A DNA stretch of 64,000 nucleotides from Mesorhizobium sp. 131-2-1 (GCF_016756535.1 NZ_AP023247.1:5642501-5706500), one strand, 5' to 3'. Shown: positions 26,500 to 35,768, numbered from the stretch's first letter. Notes: generated by a model from the letters alone, not told the origin. Program-made: numbers and translations.

Positions 26500-26825
26500 G
26501 GTAAGATCCTTCTCTGGGGTTGAGCAATCGTCCTATCGACGACTGCGGTAATGATCGGCACCAATTTAAGACTCTGTGGTTCCTCCTTGCTGAGATGGAC
26601 TTTGCTGCAACCGGCCGCCAACTTGCCAATGCCATCCTGGCGCGGGTTCAAAGCAGAACCCCAGGATTTTCGCCTGGCTGACAAAGCTTGCTGCGCGTGG
26701 GCGATCGCAGCCAATGCAATCTGCCTATGGAGTTCATGCCACCTTGGCATTTCGCCGACGGAAGGAGTTGCGGCAGTCTTTCCATCAAACGCCCAGCCTG
26801 GCGTTTTGGGGATGGAGACTGAAAC
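26500..26825. other. Intergenic region between divergent genes
   Basis: This holds promoters for the small secreted protein (left) and the patatin-like gene (right, with GGAGACTG before its ATG). Open frames cross it on both strands but resemble no family and lack ribosome sites. No repeat or RNA gene was seen. Confidence 0.4.
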
Positions 26826-27677
26826 ATGCATATCCAGACCGGAACCGAGACCGACCATGCCCTCATTGCAAGGCCTGCAGTGGGTGACCGGCGGGTGGTG
26901 GACATTGTCCTGGCGAGCGACGCGCACGGCGCCTTCGTCTGGGGTGTCCTCGACCGCTTGCTTGACGAACCCAGCCTTTCCATCTGCAACATCACCGCGT
27001 CCGGCTTCGGCGCGATGGAGGCCGTGGTCCTGGCCTATGGGCTGGCCCTGGGTGGCCGGCGCGGCGCGCGGACGGCGCTCGCCAACTTCTGGCGACGCGT
27101 CAGCCACGCATCGATGTTTGCCGCCGATGCGGCAAGCCCACTGCGATCGATCCTGGAACAGTCGATCGATATTGCGGTAATCCGCGACAAGAACCGGCCG
27201 CTGCAGTTGAGCATCCTGGCCTCCAATGCCCGCACCGATGCGGTGAAGATCTTCGCCGGCGATCAGTTGTCGATCGACGCGATCCTTGCGGCCGCCACCA
27301 TCCCGTTTCTCTTCCCGGCGGTCGAGATCGACGGCGACAGCTATTGGGGCGACGGCGACCTTTCGGCTTTGCCGGCCCTGCAGCTGGACACCGGTCATCG
27401 GCTGGTGGTCACCGGCAAGCCGACACTGTTCACGACGCCGTGCGCGGATCGCCGCCTCGCCGCCACTCCTTGTGCGATGAAGTGCGCCCCAACGCACGCC
27501 ATCTTCGACCGCCAACACCGCGCCGGCGCGGCACTGTTCACACGGCCGTGGACCGACTGGGGTGAACTGACCGACATGCGTGACCGGGGGCGCGAACGTG
27601 CCGGGGACTGGCTTTTCGCCGACAATTCCGTCGCAGACGAATGCTCGGCAGTCGACGGCAAGAACCGATACCTCTAG
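26826..27677 (+). CDS. Patatin-like protein with degenerate active site
   Basis: This 283-aa protein has the patatin layout: [31 protein letters not shown] and later [20 protein letters not shown]. The catalytic parts are altered. The Gly-rich oxyanion loop reads LASDAHGAF, and the nucleophile elbow that should be GTSAG reads ASGFG, so the Ser (position 60) is Gly. The usual DGG motif is GDG. It is probably not a lipase; it may be a pseudoenzyme or early pseudogene with an intact frame. A strong terminator follows. Confidence 0.75.
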   Translation: MHIQTGTETDHALIARPAVGDRRVVDIVLASDAHGAFVWGVLDRLLDEPSLSICNITASGFGAMEAVVLAYGLALGGRRGARTALANFWRRVSHASMFAADAASPLRSILEQSIDIAVIRDKNRPLQLSILASNARTDAVKIFAGDQLSIDAILAAATIPFLFPAVEIDGDSYWGDGDLSALPALQLDTGHRLVVTGKPTLFTTPCADRRLAATPCAMKCAPTHAIFDRQHRAGAALFTRPWTDWGELTDMRDRGRERAGDWLFADNSVADECSAVDGKNRYL

Positions 27678-27734
27678 GCGCCTCCCCTCCCGCCTAGCCG
27701 CGCCTGCTTCGCATACTCCCGAAAGCAGGCGCCA

Positions 27735-27766
27735 AGCCCTCCGGTTCCCCCGCCGGAGGGCTTTTT
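27735..27766 (+). terminator. Rho-independent terminator
   Basis: AGCCCTCCGG and CCGGAGGGCT form a 10-bp stem with an 8-base loop, followed by TTTTT. It ends the patatin-like transcript and isolates the bufferin-type operon, whose promoter must lie in the next 140 bp. Confidence 0.9.
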
Positions 27767-27909
27767 GCGTGCAGCCGCTTCAGCATAGTGACCGCGTATC
27801 AAATCCATGCCGAGACAGCATTTCAGCTCGGCATCCGGATCGGGGACACTGCCTGCAGACAGGTCGCAAGGCCAGTCTTTCACTCGAAACGCAACCAGGA
27901 GACACGACC

Positions 27910-28179
27910 GTGATCAACAGCAAAATCCTCATCGGATCGGCCCTTGCGGCCGCCACTTCGCTCGCCGCTACGGCGGCCTACAGCGGCCCCGCCGCCAAGC
28001 CCGGCTTCGCCTTCGAGAAATGCTACGGCGTCGTCAAGGCTGGCCAGAACGACTGCCAGACCGCGACGCATTCCTGCGCCGGCACCGCCACCGCCGACAA
28101 CCAGCCGGATTCCTGGCTCTACGTGCCCGCCGGCAGCTGCGCCAAGATCACCGGCGGCAGCGACAAGCCGAAGGCCTGA
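27910..28179 (+). CDS. bufA1: Bufferin-type precursor peptide (DUF2282)
   Basis: This 89-aa protein has a signal peptide (residues 1-25) and four Cys in the mature part: EKCYG, NDCQT, HSCAG and GSCAK. That is the DUF2282 pattern of BufA1 bufferins. These are exported peptides whose Cys are modified by the DUF692 enzyme with its DUF2063 partner, and which bind copper. The start is GTG with AGGAG 8 bp before it. It heads a four-gene operon with the matching DUF692, DUF2063 and DoxX genes, which makes the call strong. The gene-name mapping follows the published Caulobacter system. Confidence 0.85.
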   Translation: MINSKILIGSALAAATSLAATAAYSGPAAKPGFAFEKCYGVVKAGQNDCQTATHSCAGTATADNQPDSWLYVPAGSCAKITGGSDKPKA

Positions 28180-28221
28180 ACCATCCAGCCTTCACGCCAA
28201 CCCCTTGAAAGGAGCAGACCG

Positions 28222-29247
28222 ATGTCCCGTGCGTTGCAGCCCCTCCCGATCCCCGCATCAGCGGGCATCGGTCTTCGCTCCCCTCACATCGGTGAAATGC
28301 TGACCCGCAGGCCTTCCGCTGGCTGGCTCGAGGTTCATGCCGAGAATTACATGGGAGACGGCGCCGGCGTCGAAGCGCTGGAACGACTGCGCCAGACCTA
28401 TCCGCTGTCGGTGCACGGCGTCGGCCTGTCGCTGGGCAGCGCGCGAGGAGTGGACCCCGATCATCTGGAGCGGCTGCGCAGGGTGTGCGAGCGCTTCCAG
28501 CCCGATCTCGTTTCGGAGCATCTTGCCTGGAGCGTCGCCGACGGCGCCTACCTCAACGATCTGCTGCCGCTGCGCTATGATGAAGAGGCGCTGTCGATCG
28601 TGGCGCGCAATGTCGCGACCGTCCAGGATACGCTGAAGCGGCAGGTGCTGATCGAAAATCTGTCCGCTTACGTCGCCTTTGCCGACTCCTCGATGAACGA
28701 GGCTGAATTCCTGGCCGAGCTTGTGGCGCGAACGGGCTGCGGCCTGTTGCTGGACGTCAACAATGTCCAGGTCTCGGCGCATAATTTGCAGTATGATGCC
28801 AGAGCTTTCATCGACGCGCTGCCGGCCGATGCCATCGGCGAGATCCATCTCGCCGGCCATGCGACGAACCAGGTCGGGGCCGACACCGTGCTCATCGACG
28901 ATCATGGCTCGCGTGTGCCGCCGGTCGTCTGGAGCCTGTACCAGCATGCCATAGGCCGGCTCGGACCGCGCCCCACCCTGATCGAATGGGACACCGATGT
29001 CCCGGTTCTCGATGTGCTGCTTGGCGAAGCCATGTGGGCCGACATGCTCACCGCTTCGATCATGTTCAACCGAAAGCAGGCTGCGAGACAGGCTGAGGCA
29101 GCCAAACCCCGACCGATGTCCCTCACCCGCTTCGAAAGCGTGGGGACCAGTATGCCAGTGCTGGCAGCATTCGCTGCCGCAAAGGCCGGAGCAACCATAC
29201 CGGTAGCGTTGGCGCCAATGGAAGGAGGATACGATGTTGCCGCTTGA
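28222..29247 (+). CDS. bufB: DUF692 multinuclear iron enzyme, bufferin maturation
   Basis: This 341-aa TIM-barrel protein of the DUF692 (MNIO) family shows metal-ligand segments in order: LEVHAENYMG, SVHGVGLSLG, SEHLAWS, LIENLSAYV, LLDVNNVQV, EIHLAGH, DDHGSRV and LIEWD. MNIO enzymes oxidatively modify Cys in precursor peptides, here presumably BufA1. The ATG has GAAAGGAG 7 bp before it. The C-terminal 50 residues extend past the barrel and overlap the DUF2063 gene by 14 bp. Confidence 0.92.
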   Translation: MSRALQPLPIPASAGIGLRSPHIGEMLTRRPSAGWLEVHAENYMGDGAGVEALERLRQTYPLSVHGVGLSLGSARGVDPDHLERLRRVCERFQPDLVSEHLAWSVADGAYLNDLLPLRYDEEALSIVARNVATVQDTLKRQVLIENLSAYVAFADSSMNEAEFLAELVARTGCGLLLDVNNVQVSAHNLQYDARAFIDALPADAIGEIHLAGHATNQVGADTVLIDDHGSRVPPVVWSLYQHAIGRLGPRPTLIEWDTDVPVLDVLLGEAMWADMLTASIMFNRKQAARQAEAAKPRPMSLTRFESVGTSMPVLAAFAAAKAGATIPVALAPMEGGYDVAA

Positions 29248-30019
29248 AAACCTGCAGACCACCATGGCGCGCTCGGTGCTTGCCATCGAACCAATGGTCT
29301 CCGCGAAGATGCTGACCGCCGGCAAGGCCGATCCATTGGCCCGCCTGCGCATCTACCAGAACAACACGCGCAGTTCGCTCACCGCGGTGCTGATGGCGGT
29401 CTTTCCCGTCACCGTGCGCCTGGTCGACGAACGCTTCTTCCGTTTCGTGGCGAGCGAATTCATCCGACGCCATCCGCCGGTGGAGTCGCGGCTGTCGCGC
29501 TACGGCGCCGGCTTCCCGCGCTTCCTGAAGACGATCGACACGCTGTCCGACATGCCTATCGTCGCCGAAACGGCGCGGCTCGAATGGGCCATCGCCGAGG
29601 CACTCGATACGGCTTCGTTGCCAGCCCGCAGCCTTGCGGACTATGACAAGATCGACCTGGGACCTTCACCCGATATCCTGCTGCAGCCATCGCTCAGGCT
29701 GATCGTTTCACACTGGTCGATTCTGTCAGTGTGGACGGCGCACCAGCAGGGCACAACAGTCGATCGGCATTGCACCTGGGCGAGACGTCCCGAACGCGTG
29801 GCGTTGTGGCGGACCGGGAACTGCGTCCGCCTGGTTCTCCTCGACCGTGCCGACTTCGCCTTCCGGCATTCTCTCAAGCACGGCCTCGGCCTCGAACATG
29901 GTGCAAGCCGCGCGCTTGCGCTCGAACCGAACTTCGAACTCGTGTCAGCGCTCGTGCGACTGTTCGCTGACGGGCTCGTCACAAACGTGCGCATCACCGT
30001 GCATAACCTCTCAAACTGA
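29234..30019 (+). CDS. bufC: DUF2063 partner protein, bufferin maturation
   Basis: This 261-aa protein has an N-terminal DUF2063 domain (residues about 10-100: LARLRIYQNNTRSSLTAVL, then FFRFVASEF and YGAGFPRFL) and a smaller C-terminal alpha/beta domain. DUF2063 proteins bind the precursor and present it to the DUF692 enzyme. GGAGGAT lies before the ATG. Gene order and overlap with the DUF692 gene are those of known bufferin operons. Confidence 0.88.
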   Translation: MLPLENLQTTMARSVLAIEPMVSAKMLTAGKADPLARLRIYQNNTRSSLTAVLMAVFPVTVRLVDERFFRFVASEFIRRHPPVESRLSRYGAGFPRFLKTIDTLSDMPIVAETARLEWAIAEALDTASLPARSLADYDKIDLGPSPDILLQPSLRLIVSHWSILSVWTAHQQGTTVDRHCTWARRPERVALWRTGNCVRLVLLDRADFAFRHSLKHGLGLEHGASRALALEPNFELVSALVRLFADGLVTNVRITVHNLSN

Positions 30020-30030
30020 TGGAGACAGTC

Positions 30031-30507
30031 ATGACCGCAATTTCAGATCATCCCTCGACCAGCCCGAGCGGCTTGGTCGGCGTCTGCCGGCGCATCATCA
30101 AGCTGCCCGAACGCATTCCATTTTCGCTGATCCAGCTCGCGGCCCGTATCGCGGTCGGACATGTCTTCTGGCAATCCGCGCAGTCGAAACTGGCATCCTG
30201 GCCGGTGACGCTGCAGCTGTTTGCCAATGAATACAATCTGCCGTTCATCGATCCGTCTATCGCGGCGCCGCTCGCGACGGCCGCAGAACTCACGGGCTCG
30301 GTGTTGATTTTCCTCGGGCTGTTTTCGCGCCTTGCAGCGCTGATGCTGCTCGGCGTCGTGTCTGTCATTCAGATCTTCGTTTATCCGGAAAACTGGGCAG
30401 AGCACCTGCTTTGGGCGTCGTTACTGCTTCTCGTGCTGACGCGCGGCGCCGGTGTTTTCTCGCTCGACTATGTCGCCGACCGAAACCTTTCGGCGTCTAG
30501 CAAATGA
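30031..30507 (+). CDS. bufD: DoxX family membrane protein of the bufferin operon
   Basis: This protein of about 158 aa has four predicted helices, typical of DoxX: LIQLAARIAVGHVFWQSAQS, then LATAAELTGSVLIFLGLFSR, MLLGVVSVIQIFV and HLLWASLLLLVL. DoxX genes are frequent last members of bufferin operons; their role is unclear. Two starts are possible. The ATG overlapping the previous stop lies 12 bp upstream; the one chosen has GGAGA at proper spacing. Confidence 0.85.
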   Translation: MTAISDHPSTSPSGLVGVCRRIIKLPERIPFSLIQLAARIAVGHVFWQSAQSKLASWPVTLQLFANEYNLPFIDPSIAAPLATAAELTGSVLIFLGLFSRLAALMLLGVVSVIQIFVYPENWAEHLLWASLLLLVLTRGAGVFSLDYVADRNLSASSK

Positions 30508-30535
30508 ACATCCCGACCGGGTGGGACAAAGCACG

Positions 30536-31243
30536 ATGCGCATCTTCATCGTTCACGCCCACCCCGAGCCCAACAGCTTCAATGGCGCCCTGACCCGCGC
30601 GGCGCAGGGGGCGTTGTCTGCGGCGGGACACGAGGTCGTTGTTTCCGATCTCTACGCCATGGGCTTCAATCCAGTATCAGATCGCCGCAACTTCACGACC
30701 GTGCGCGACGCGACCCACTACCGCCAGCAGGCTGAAGAGGCGAATGCGGCCGCCCACGACGGATTTGCTCCAGACATCCAGGCGGAGATGGACAAGCTTT
30801 TCTGGTGCGACGTCTTGATCCTGCAGTTTCCGCTTTGGTGGTTCGGGCTGCCGGCGATCCTCAAAGGCTGGGTTGACCGAGTGTTCGCGTCGGGCGGCAG
30901 GATCTATGGTGGCGGCAAATGATATGATCGCGGCGTCTTCGCGGGAAAGCGCGCGATGTGTTCCGTCACAATCGGCGGACCCCCGCCGATCTATTCGAGC
31001 CGAGGACTGAACGGCCCGATCGACGTAATCCTGTTCCCAATCAACCACGGGATGCTCTACTTTGTCGGCTTCACGGTGATCGAGCCGTTCCTTGTGCACG
31101 CACCTGCGCGCGACAGCGACGGCGAACGCCGGGCCTGCCTCGATCGTTACCGTGAGCGCGTCCTCAGCCTCGCACACGCCCCCACTATCGCTTATCCGAA
31201 GCTCGCGGACTTCGACGACGCCTATGTCTTGAAATCGGCGTGA
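30536..31243 (+). pseudogene. NAD(P)H quinone oxidoreductase (NQO1/KefF type) with in-frame stop
   Basis: The first 128 codons give a flavodoxin-like fold: MRIFIVHAHPEPNSFNGALT, then FPLWWFGLPAILKGWVDRV and GGRIYGGGK. A TGA (30920-30922) follows. The same frame then continues with YDRGVFAGKRA, MCSVTIGGPPP, NHGMLYFVGF and DFDDAYVLKSA, the normal remainder of the family to full length. The family usually has Trp (WYDRG) at the TGA position, so TGG to TGA is the likely change. No other damage is seen, so the loss is recent. Confidence 0.85.
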
Positions 31244-31503
31244 GAGAAGCCTTGCCCAGTTCACTAGGGCAGGACGCCGCACGCCGGCCGCAATTCATGA
31301 GCTAGCACGCTCACTCCAATGCGCCGACGGTTTGAGGTCCTGCTCTTGCTGAGAATTCCCAGGCAGCGGTCACGTTGCTGTGAAGTTGTAACAGTCGGTT
31401 GCCACGGGGCGAACAATGGACTGTTAGGCGAGGCCATTCTGGTGACGGGAGCAGGCTTGTCGCCCGTGGCGAGTGTTTGGGATCGAGCTGGAGGAGAAAG
31501 CCG

Positions 31504-32580
31504 ATGCTGGAGCGCAACAAGGACAATCAGCCCAATCAGGAAAAACTGGAAGCGCTGCTGGGAAAGATGGTCGGCGATCTCGGCGCCATCACCACCGGAG
31601 CGGCGGTACTGCTGGGAGACAGGCTTGGCCTGTTCTCGGCCATGAGCGAGGGCGGCAAGATGACCGCCGGCCAGCTCGCCAAAAGGACCGGCACGCAGGA
31701 ACGGCTGGTCCGCGAATGGCTCTCGGCGCAGGCGGCAGCCGGCTATGTCGAATATGACGAGGCCGGCGACAGCTTCTACCTCAGCCCCGAGCAGGAGCAG
31801 GTCTTCGTCAACGAGGACAGCCCGGCCTTCATGGCCGGCGCGTTCGAGGTGGTCTCGACGCTGTGGCTGGATGAGGAGAAGGTCAGGCAGGCCTTCCGCT
31901 CCGGCAAGGGGCTCGGCTGGCACGATCACAGCGCTTGCCTGTTCCGCGGCACCGAACGCTTCTTCCGGCCGGGCTACAACGCCAATCTGATCGGCTCCTG
32001 GCTGCCGGCGCTCGACGGTGTCGTCGAGAAGCTGGAGCGCGGCATAGACGTCGCCGATGTCGGATGCGGCCACGGCGCCTCGACCGTGCTGATGGCCAAG
32101 GCCTTCCCGAACTCGCGCTTCACCGGCTTCGACTATCACGCCCCGTCGATCGAGCGCGCCCGGGCCGCGGCGAAGGAGGCCGGCGTTGCCGGCAACACCA
32201 GCTTCGAGATGGCGCCGGCCAAGGATTTCCCCGGCACCTATGATCTTGTCGCCTTCTTCGACTGCCTGCACGACATGGGCGATCCGGAAGGCGCGGCCAA
32301 ACATGTGCACAAGGCGCTGAAGCCGGACGGCACCTGGATGATCGTCGAGCCCTTCGCCAACGACCAGCTTTCGGCGAACCTCAATCCGGTCGGCCGCATC
32401 TACTACGCCGCCTCGACCTTCATCTGCACGCCTGCCTCGCTGTCGCAGGAGGTTGGGCTGGGGCTCGGCGCACAGGCCGGCGAGGCAAGGCTGCGCAAGG
32501 TCGTATCCGGCGGCGGGTTCAAGCGGTTCCGCCGCGCCACCGAGACACCGTTCAATATGGTGCTCGAGGCACGTCCTTAA
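31504..32580 (+). CDS. Class I SAM-dependent methyltransferase with winged-helix N-terminus
   Basis: This 358-aa protein has an N-terminal winged-helix-like dimer domain (LGLFSAMSEGGKMTAGQLAK, then GTQERLVREWLSAQAAAGYV) and a Rossmann methyltransferase domain with motif I VADVGCGHGASTVLMAK. FFDCLHDMGDPEGA is the motif IV region. The build resembles O- or N-methyltransferases acting on small molecules; the substrate is unknown. It is followed 36 bp later by an ABM-domain gene. Confidence 0.85.
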   Translation: MLERNKDNQPNQEKLEALLGKMVGDLGAITTGAAVLLGDRLGLFSAMSEGGKMTAGQLAKRTGTQERLVREWLSAQAAAGYVEYDEAGDSFYLSPEQEQVFVNEDSPAFMAGAFEVVSTLWLDEEKVRQAFRSGKGLGWHDHSACLFRGTERFFRPGYNANLIGSWLPALDGVVEKLERGIDVADVGCGHGASTVLMAKAFPNSRFTGFDYHAPSIERARAAAKEAGVAGNTSFEMAPAKDFPGTYDLVAFFDCLHDMGDPEGAAKHVHKALKPDGTWMIVEPFANDQLSANLNPVGRIYYAASTFICTPASLSQEVGLGLGAQAGEARLRKVVSGGGFKRFRRATETPFNMVLEARP

Positions 32581-32616
32581 GGTTCATTAGGCGACATTTT
32601 TCGATGGGAGGAAGTC

Positions 32617-32913
32617 ATGACTGCTTACAACGTCGTTCGGTTCCGCACCAAACCCGGCAAGGAACAGGCGTTCATCGACGCGCACAAGAAGGCGACCCTC
32701 GACGTCAAGGGTTTTCGCAAGGGCGCGCTCATCAAGACCGGCGACCGCACCTTCTGCATCGTCGGCGAATGGAACGACATGGACAGCCTCGCGGCGGCAC
32801 GGCCGCAAATGATCGGGCTCCTGGATACGATGCGCGACATGCTGGAGGACCTCGGCGGCGACCTCGGCGTGACCGATCCCGTCTCGGGAACCGTCGTTGC
32901 CGACATCGGGTGA
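32617..32913 (+). CDS. Antibiotic biosynthesis monooxygenase (ABM) domain protein
   Basis: This 98-aa single-domain protein has the dimeric alpha-beta barrel pattern: NVVRFRTKPGKEQAFIDAHK, then CIVGEWNDMDSLAAARP. GGAGGAAG lies before the ATG. Such proteins are small cofactor-free oxygenases or haem and quinone binding proteins; many have no known role. It is probably expressed with the methyltransferase upstream. Confidence 0.75.
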   Translation: MTAYNVVRFRTKPGKEQAFIDAHKKATLDVKGFRKGALIKTGDRTFCIVGEWNDMDSLAAARPQMIGLLDTMRDMLEDLGGDLGVTDPVSGTVVADIG

Positions 32914-33041
32914 AGCGGCGGAGCCAAAAACCGAACGCTGCCGCAACCGAACGTCCGGCAATGCGCCTCGATCTCGGCACACGCAATGGCTACTTTAAGT
33001 TAGCGGGCAAGTCGGCCGTCGCAACCGGCCTGAGGCGCGAA

Positions 33042-33269
33042 GCAGACCCGCCTTTGCGCACGCCGTTCTACGCTGTAGCCCCCTCCCTTTTTGAAAACTC
33101 TTTACTTCATAGGGCATATGGGCGCAGATCGGACTTGCCAGATCGGAGATGGAGAATGCCAGTTCAGCTGAAGTGAGATACGGACACGAAAACAATTTTC
33201 GACAGCGAAAGTCGTCACCGAAACTACGCTAAGGCCGCCGTTTGTATCCCTCTACTCCCACTCGATTGT
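33042..33269 (+). repeat. Direct repeat, right copy, ending in the guaA 3' end
   Basis: This is the partner of the copy at 14.4 kb, and its last 18 bp are the real end of guaA. If 14.65-33.25 kb is an inserted element, this is its right end with the recombination core inside guaA. Integration that regenerates the last codons would keep guaA intact, as seen. The rest of 32914-33251 carries no gene. Confidence 0.75.
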
Positions 33270-34814
33270 GCCGGGCGGCTTCGACGTCACGTCGTAGACG
33301 ACGCGGTTGATGCCCCGTACCTCGTTGATGATGCGGGTGGCGGCGGCGGCGAGGAAGTTCATGTCGTAGTGGTAGAAGTCGGCGGTCATGCCGTCGACCG
33401 AGGTGACGGCGCGAAGCGCGCAGACGAATTCATAGCTACGGCCGTCGCCCATCACGCCGACGGTCTGCACCGGCAGCAGCACGGCGAAGGCTTGCCAGAT
33501 GGCGTCGTAGAGACCGGCCTTGCGGATCTCGTCGAGATAGATGGCGTCGGCCTCGCGCAGGATCTCCAGCTTCTCGCGGGAGATGCCGCCCGGACAGCGT
33601 ATGGCCAGGCCGGGACCAGGGAACGGATGGCGGCCGATGAAGCTTTCGGGCAGGCCGAGCTCCTTGCCGAGAGCCCGCACCTCGTCCTTGAACAGTTCGC
33701 GCAGCGGCTCGACCAGCTTCATGTTCATGCGTTCGGGCAGGCCGCCGACATTGTGGTGCGACTTGATCGTCACCGACGGGCCGCCGGAGAAGGAGACGCT
33801 CTCGATGACGTCGGGATAGAGCGTGCCCTGGGCGAGGAAATCGGCGCCGCCGAGCTTCTTGGCCTCTTCCTCGAACACTTCGATGAACAGCCGGCCGATC
33901 GTCTTGCGCTTCTTCTCCGGGTCGGCCTCGCCTTCCAGCGCCGAGATGAAGCGGTCGGACGCGTCGACCAGGATCAGCGGCAGGTTGTAGTGCTGGCGGA
34001 ACATCTCCACCACGCCTGCGGCCTCGTTCTTGCGCATCAGCCCATGGTCGACGAGGATGCAGGTGAGCTGGTCGCCGACCGCCTCATGGATGAGCAGTGC
34101 CGCAACCGAAGAGTCGACGCCGCCCGACAGCGCGCAGATCACCTTGCCCTTGCCGACCTGCTTGCGGATCGCCTCGACGGCATGCTCGCGATAGGCCCGC
34201 ATCGTCCAGTCGCCCTCGATGCCGGCGATGTTGTGGACGAAGTTCCTGAGCAGCCTGGCGCCATCCGGCGTATGCACCACTTCGGGATGGAACATGATGC
34301 CGTACATCTTGCGCTCGACATCGCCGAAGATGGCGAAGGGCGAACCTTCCGACCTGCCGAACACCTCGAAGCCCTTGGGCAGCGAGATGACGCGGTCGCC
34401 GTGGCTCATCCACACCTGGTGGCGCTGGCCGGGCGCCCACAGGCCCTCGAACAGCGGGCTCTCCTTCTCGATCTCGACAAAGGCGCGGCCGAATTCGCGA
34501 TGGTTCGAGCTTTCAGCGACGCCGCCCATCTGCACGCAAAGCGCCATCTGGCCATAGCAGATGCCGAGCACCGGCACGCCGGCCTCGAAGACGATCTGCG
34601 GCGCGCGCGGGCTGCCGATATCACTGGTCGAGGCCGGGCCGCCGGACAGGATCACCGCTTTCGGATTGATGCGCTTGAAGGCCGCCTCGGCCGACTGGAA
34701 CGGCACGATCTCGGAAAAGACGCCGGCCTCGCGGATGCGGCGGGCGATGAGCTGCGTGAACTGGCTGCCGAAATCGACAATCAGGACGGTGTCGGAGCGA
34801 TTGGCTGTTTTCAT
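33252..34814 (-). CDS. guaA: GMP synthase (glutamine-hydrolysing)
   Basis: This 520-aa enzyme of purine synthesis converts XMP to GMP. The class I glutaminase domain has nucleophile C86 in LGICYGQM and the His-Glu pair in MFHPEVVHT. The ATP pyrophosphatase domain has the P-loop [13 protein letters not shown]. The C-terminal dimer domain ends in PPGTIEWE. Length and motifs are normal. Its 3' end is the core of the direct repeats; the 3' end of guaA is a known integration site for mesorhizobial integrative elements. Confidence 0.97.
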   Translation of the reverse strand: MKTANRSDTVLIVDFGSQFTQLIARRIREAGVFSEIVPFQSAEAAFKRINPKAVILSGGPASTSDIGSPRAPQIVFEAGVPVLGICYGQMALCVQMGGVAESSNHREFGRAFVEIEKESPLFEGLWAPGQRHQVWMSHGDRVISLPKGFEVFGRSEGSPFAIFGDVERKMYGIMFHPEVVHTPDGARLLRNFVHNIAGIEGDWTMRAYREHAVEAIRKQVGKGKVICALSGGVDSSVAALLIHEAVGDQLTCILVDHGLMRKNEAAGVVEMFRQHYNLPLILVDASDRFISALEGEADPEKKRKTIGRLFIEVFEEEAKKLGGADFLAQGTLYPDVIESVSFSGGPSVTIKSHHNVGGLPERMNMKLVEPLRELFKDEVRALGKELGLPESFIGRHPFPGPGLAIRCPGGISREKLEILREADAIYLDEIRKAGLYDAIWQAFAVLLPVQTVGVMGDGRSYEFVCALRAVTSVDGMTADFYHYDMNFLAAAATRIINEVRGINRVVYDVTSKPPGTIEWE

Positions 34815-34870
34815 GGCGAGCGTTTAGAGAAAGAAATGAGTCTGCGCAATGGGTTGCGCGGTCGCACGGC

Positions 34871-35353
34871 TTACTTCGATTCCGGCGCTTGCTCCGGCGC
34901 GTCTGCGAGCCCGGCATCGAGTGAGCGCAAGGCGTCCATCAGCGCCGCGAAACGCTCTCGGCCGATGCGGGCGATGTAGCCGCGTTCGATCTCGAGCTTG
35001 ATGCGGTCGCCGTCCTGCAAGGCGTCCAGCCCCTTGCGCGTGTAGCGCACCAGCTTACCGCGCCCGTCGCGCGGATCGGGCAGGCGCTCCAGCACGCCTT
35101 CCGCCTCCAGCCCGTCGAGAAGCTGCTGAATCGCCTGCTTGGAAATCGCCGCGCGCTCGATCAGCGCCGACTGGCGCGTGCCGTTGCGGGGGATATGGCC
35201 AAGCAACCCGGCGCGCGCTTCGCTGAACCAGCCATGCCCGGCCGCGCGCATGGCGGCAACGAATTCCGTCTGCCATGCGCGACTCGCCTGCCACAATCGC
35301 CAGCCGACATGATCGGGCAGCGTCACGGCCTTTTCGTCAAGCTCCTTGACCAC
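34871..35353 (-). CDS. MarR family regulator
   Basis: This protein of about 160 aa has a winged helix at residues about 50-110: GTRQSALIERAAISKQAIQQ, then LLDGLEAEGVLERLPDPRDGR, which is the wing with the typical DPRDGR. The start is not certain. GTG at 35353 has GGAG 10 bp before it; TTG at 35362 is an alternative; the long frame upstream runs through the operator and is not coding. It is divergent from a small damaged gene with a 15-bp palindrome between them, suggesting autorepression. Confidence 0.8.
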   Translation of the reverse strand: MVKELDEKAVTLPDHVGWRLWQASRAWQTEFVAAMRAAGHGWFSEARAGLLGHIPRNGTRQSALIERAAISKQAIQQLLDGLEAEGVLERLPDPRDGRGKLVRYTRKGLDALQDGDRIKLEIERGYIARIGRERFAALMDALRSLDAGLADAPEQAPESK

Positions 35354-35372
35354 TTGATCCAAACTCCATATA

Positions 35373-35387
35373 GTCAAGATACTTGAC
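35373..35387. promoter_or_regulatory. Candidate MarR operator
   Basis: GTCAAGATACTTGAC is a 15-bp perfect dyad (6-bp arms, 3-bp centre) just upstream of the MarR start, in the spacer with the divergent gene. TCAAG/CTTGA dyads are common targets of MarR proteins. Confidence 0.7.
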
Positions 35388-35438
35388 GATATCCATCCCG
35401 TCGAGGCATTTCGAAACGCGAACCCATGGATAGGGACA

Positions 35439-35755
35439 ATGACGATACTGAACAGGGATACGCTGGCCATTATCATGGTCGGCACCACGCATGTCATCGA
35501 CATGGGCGGCAAGAACGCCTTCATCCACTACGAAACCGACGATCGGGCGCATATGCTCTTGCCCGATGGCACCCGCTTCCACGGACTTTGGGCGCTGCTC
35601 GACGACGGCTACAAGGTTGCATGGACAGACGGTCCCACCGGTTCATGGAAACTCGATCACTCACGGGGGCGATCGACTATCTCGATGCAACCGGCGCCGC
35701 TCGCGGACGCATTTCACGCATCGATTTCGGCGATCCGCAGCACCTGGCCACCTGA
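35439..35755 (+). pseudogene. Conserved small protein gene with apparent frameshift
   Basis: The first frame gives a beta-rich protein: AFIHYETDDRAHMLLPDGTR, then FHGLWALLDDGYKVAWTDGP and GSWKLDHS. After the run CACGGGGGCG near 35664-35673 its sense is lost, while the other frame carries on with GAIDYLDATGAARGRISRID and a stop just before the next gene. One missing G in the G-run would explain it. The family is not recognised, though it resembles small ligand-response proteins found next to MarR genes. A sequencing error is possible. Confidence 0.55.
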
Positions 35756-35768
35756 TCCGGAGCAGGCG

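Noticed and set aside
26496..27518. Minus-strand frame of 340 codons opposite the patatin-like gene
   Set aside because: It is mostly antisense to a recognisable gene; the part in the intergenic gap shows no known motif.
30920..30922. TGA as a selenocysteine codon in the quinone oxidoreductase
   Set aside because: The family has Trp, not Cys, here; no bSECIS-like hairpin or sel gene was seen.
33369..34979. Long open frame antisense to guaA (536 codons)
   Set aside because: It is a high-GC shadow of guaA with no ribosome site and no family resemblance.
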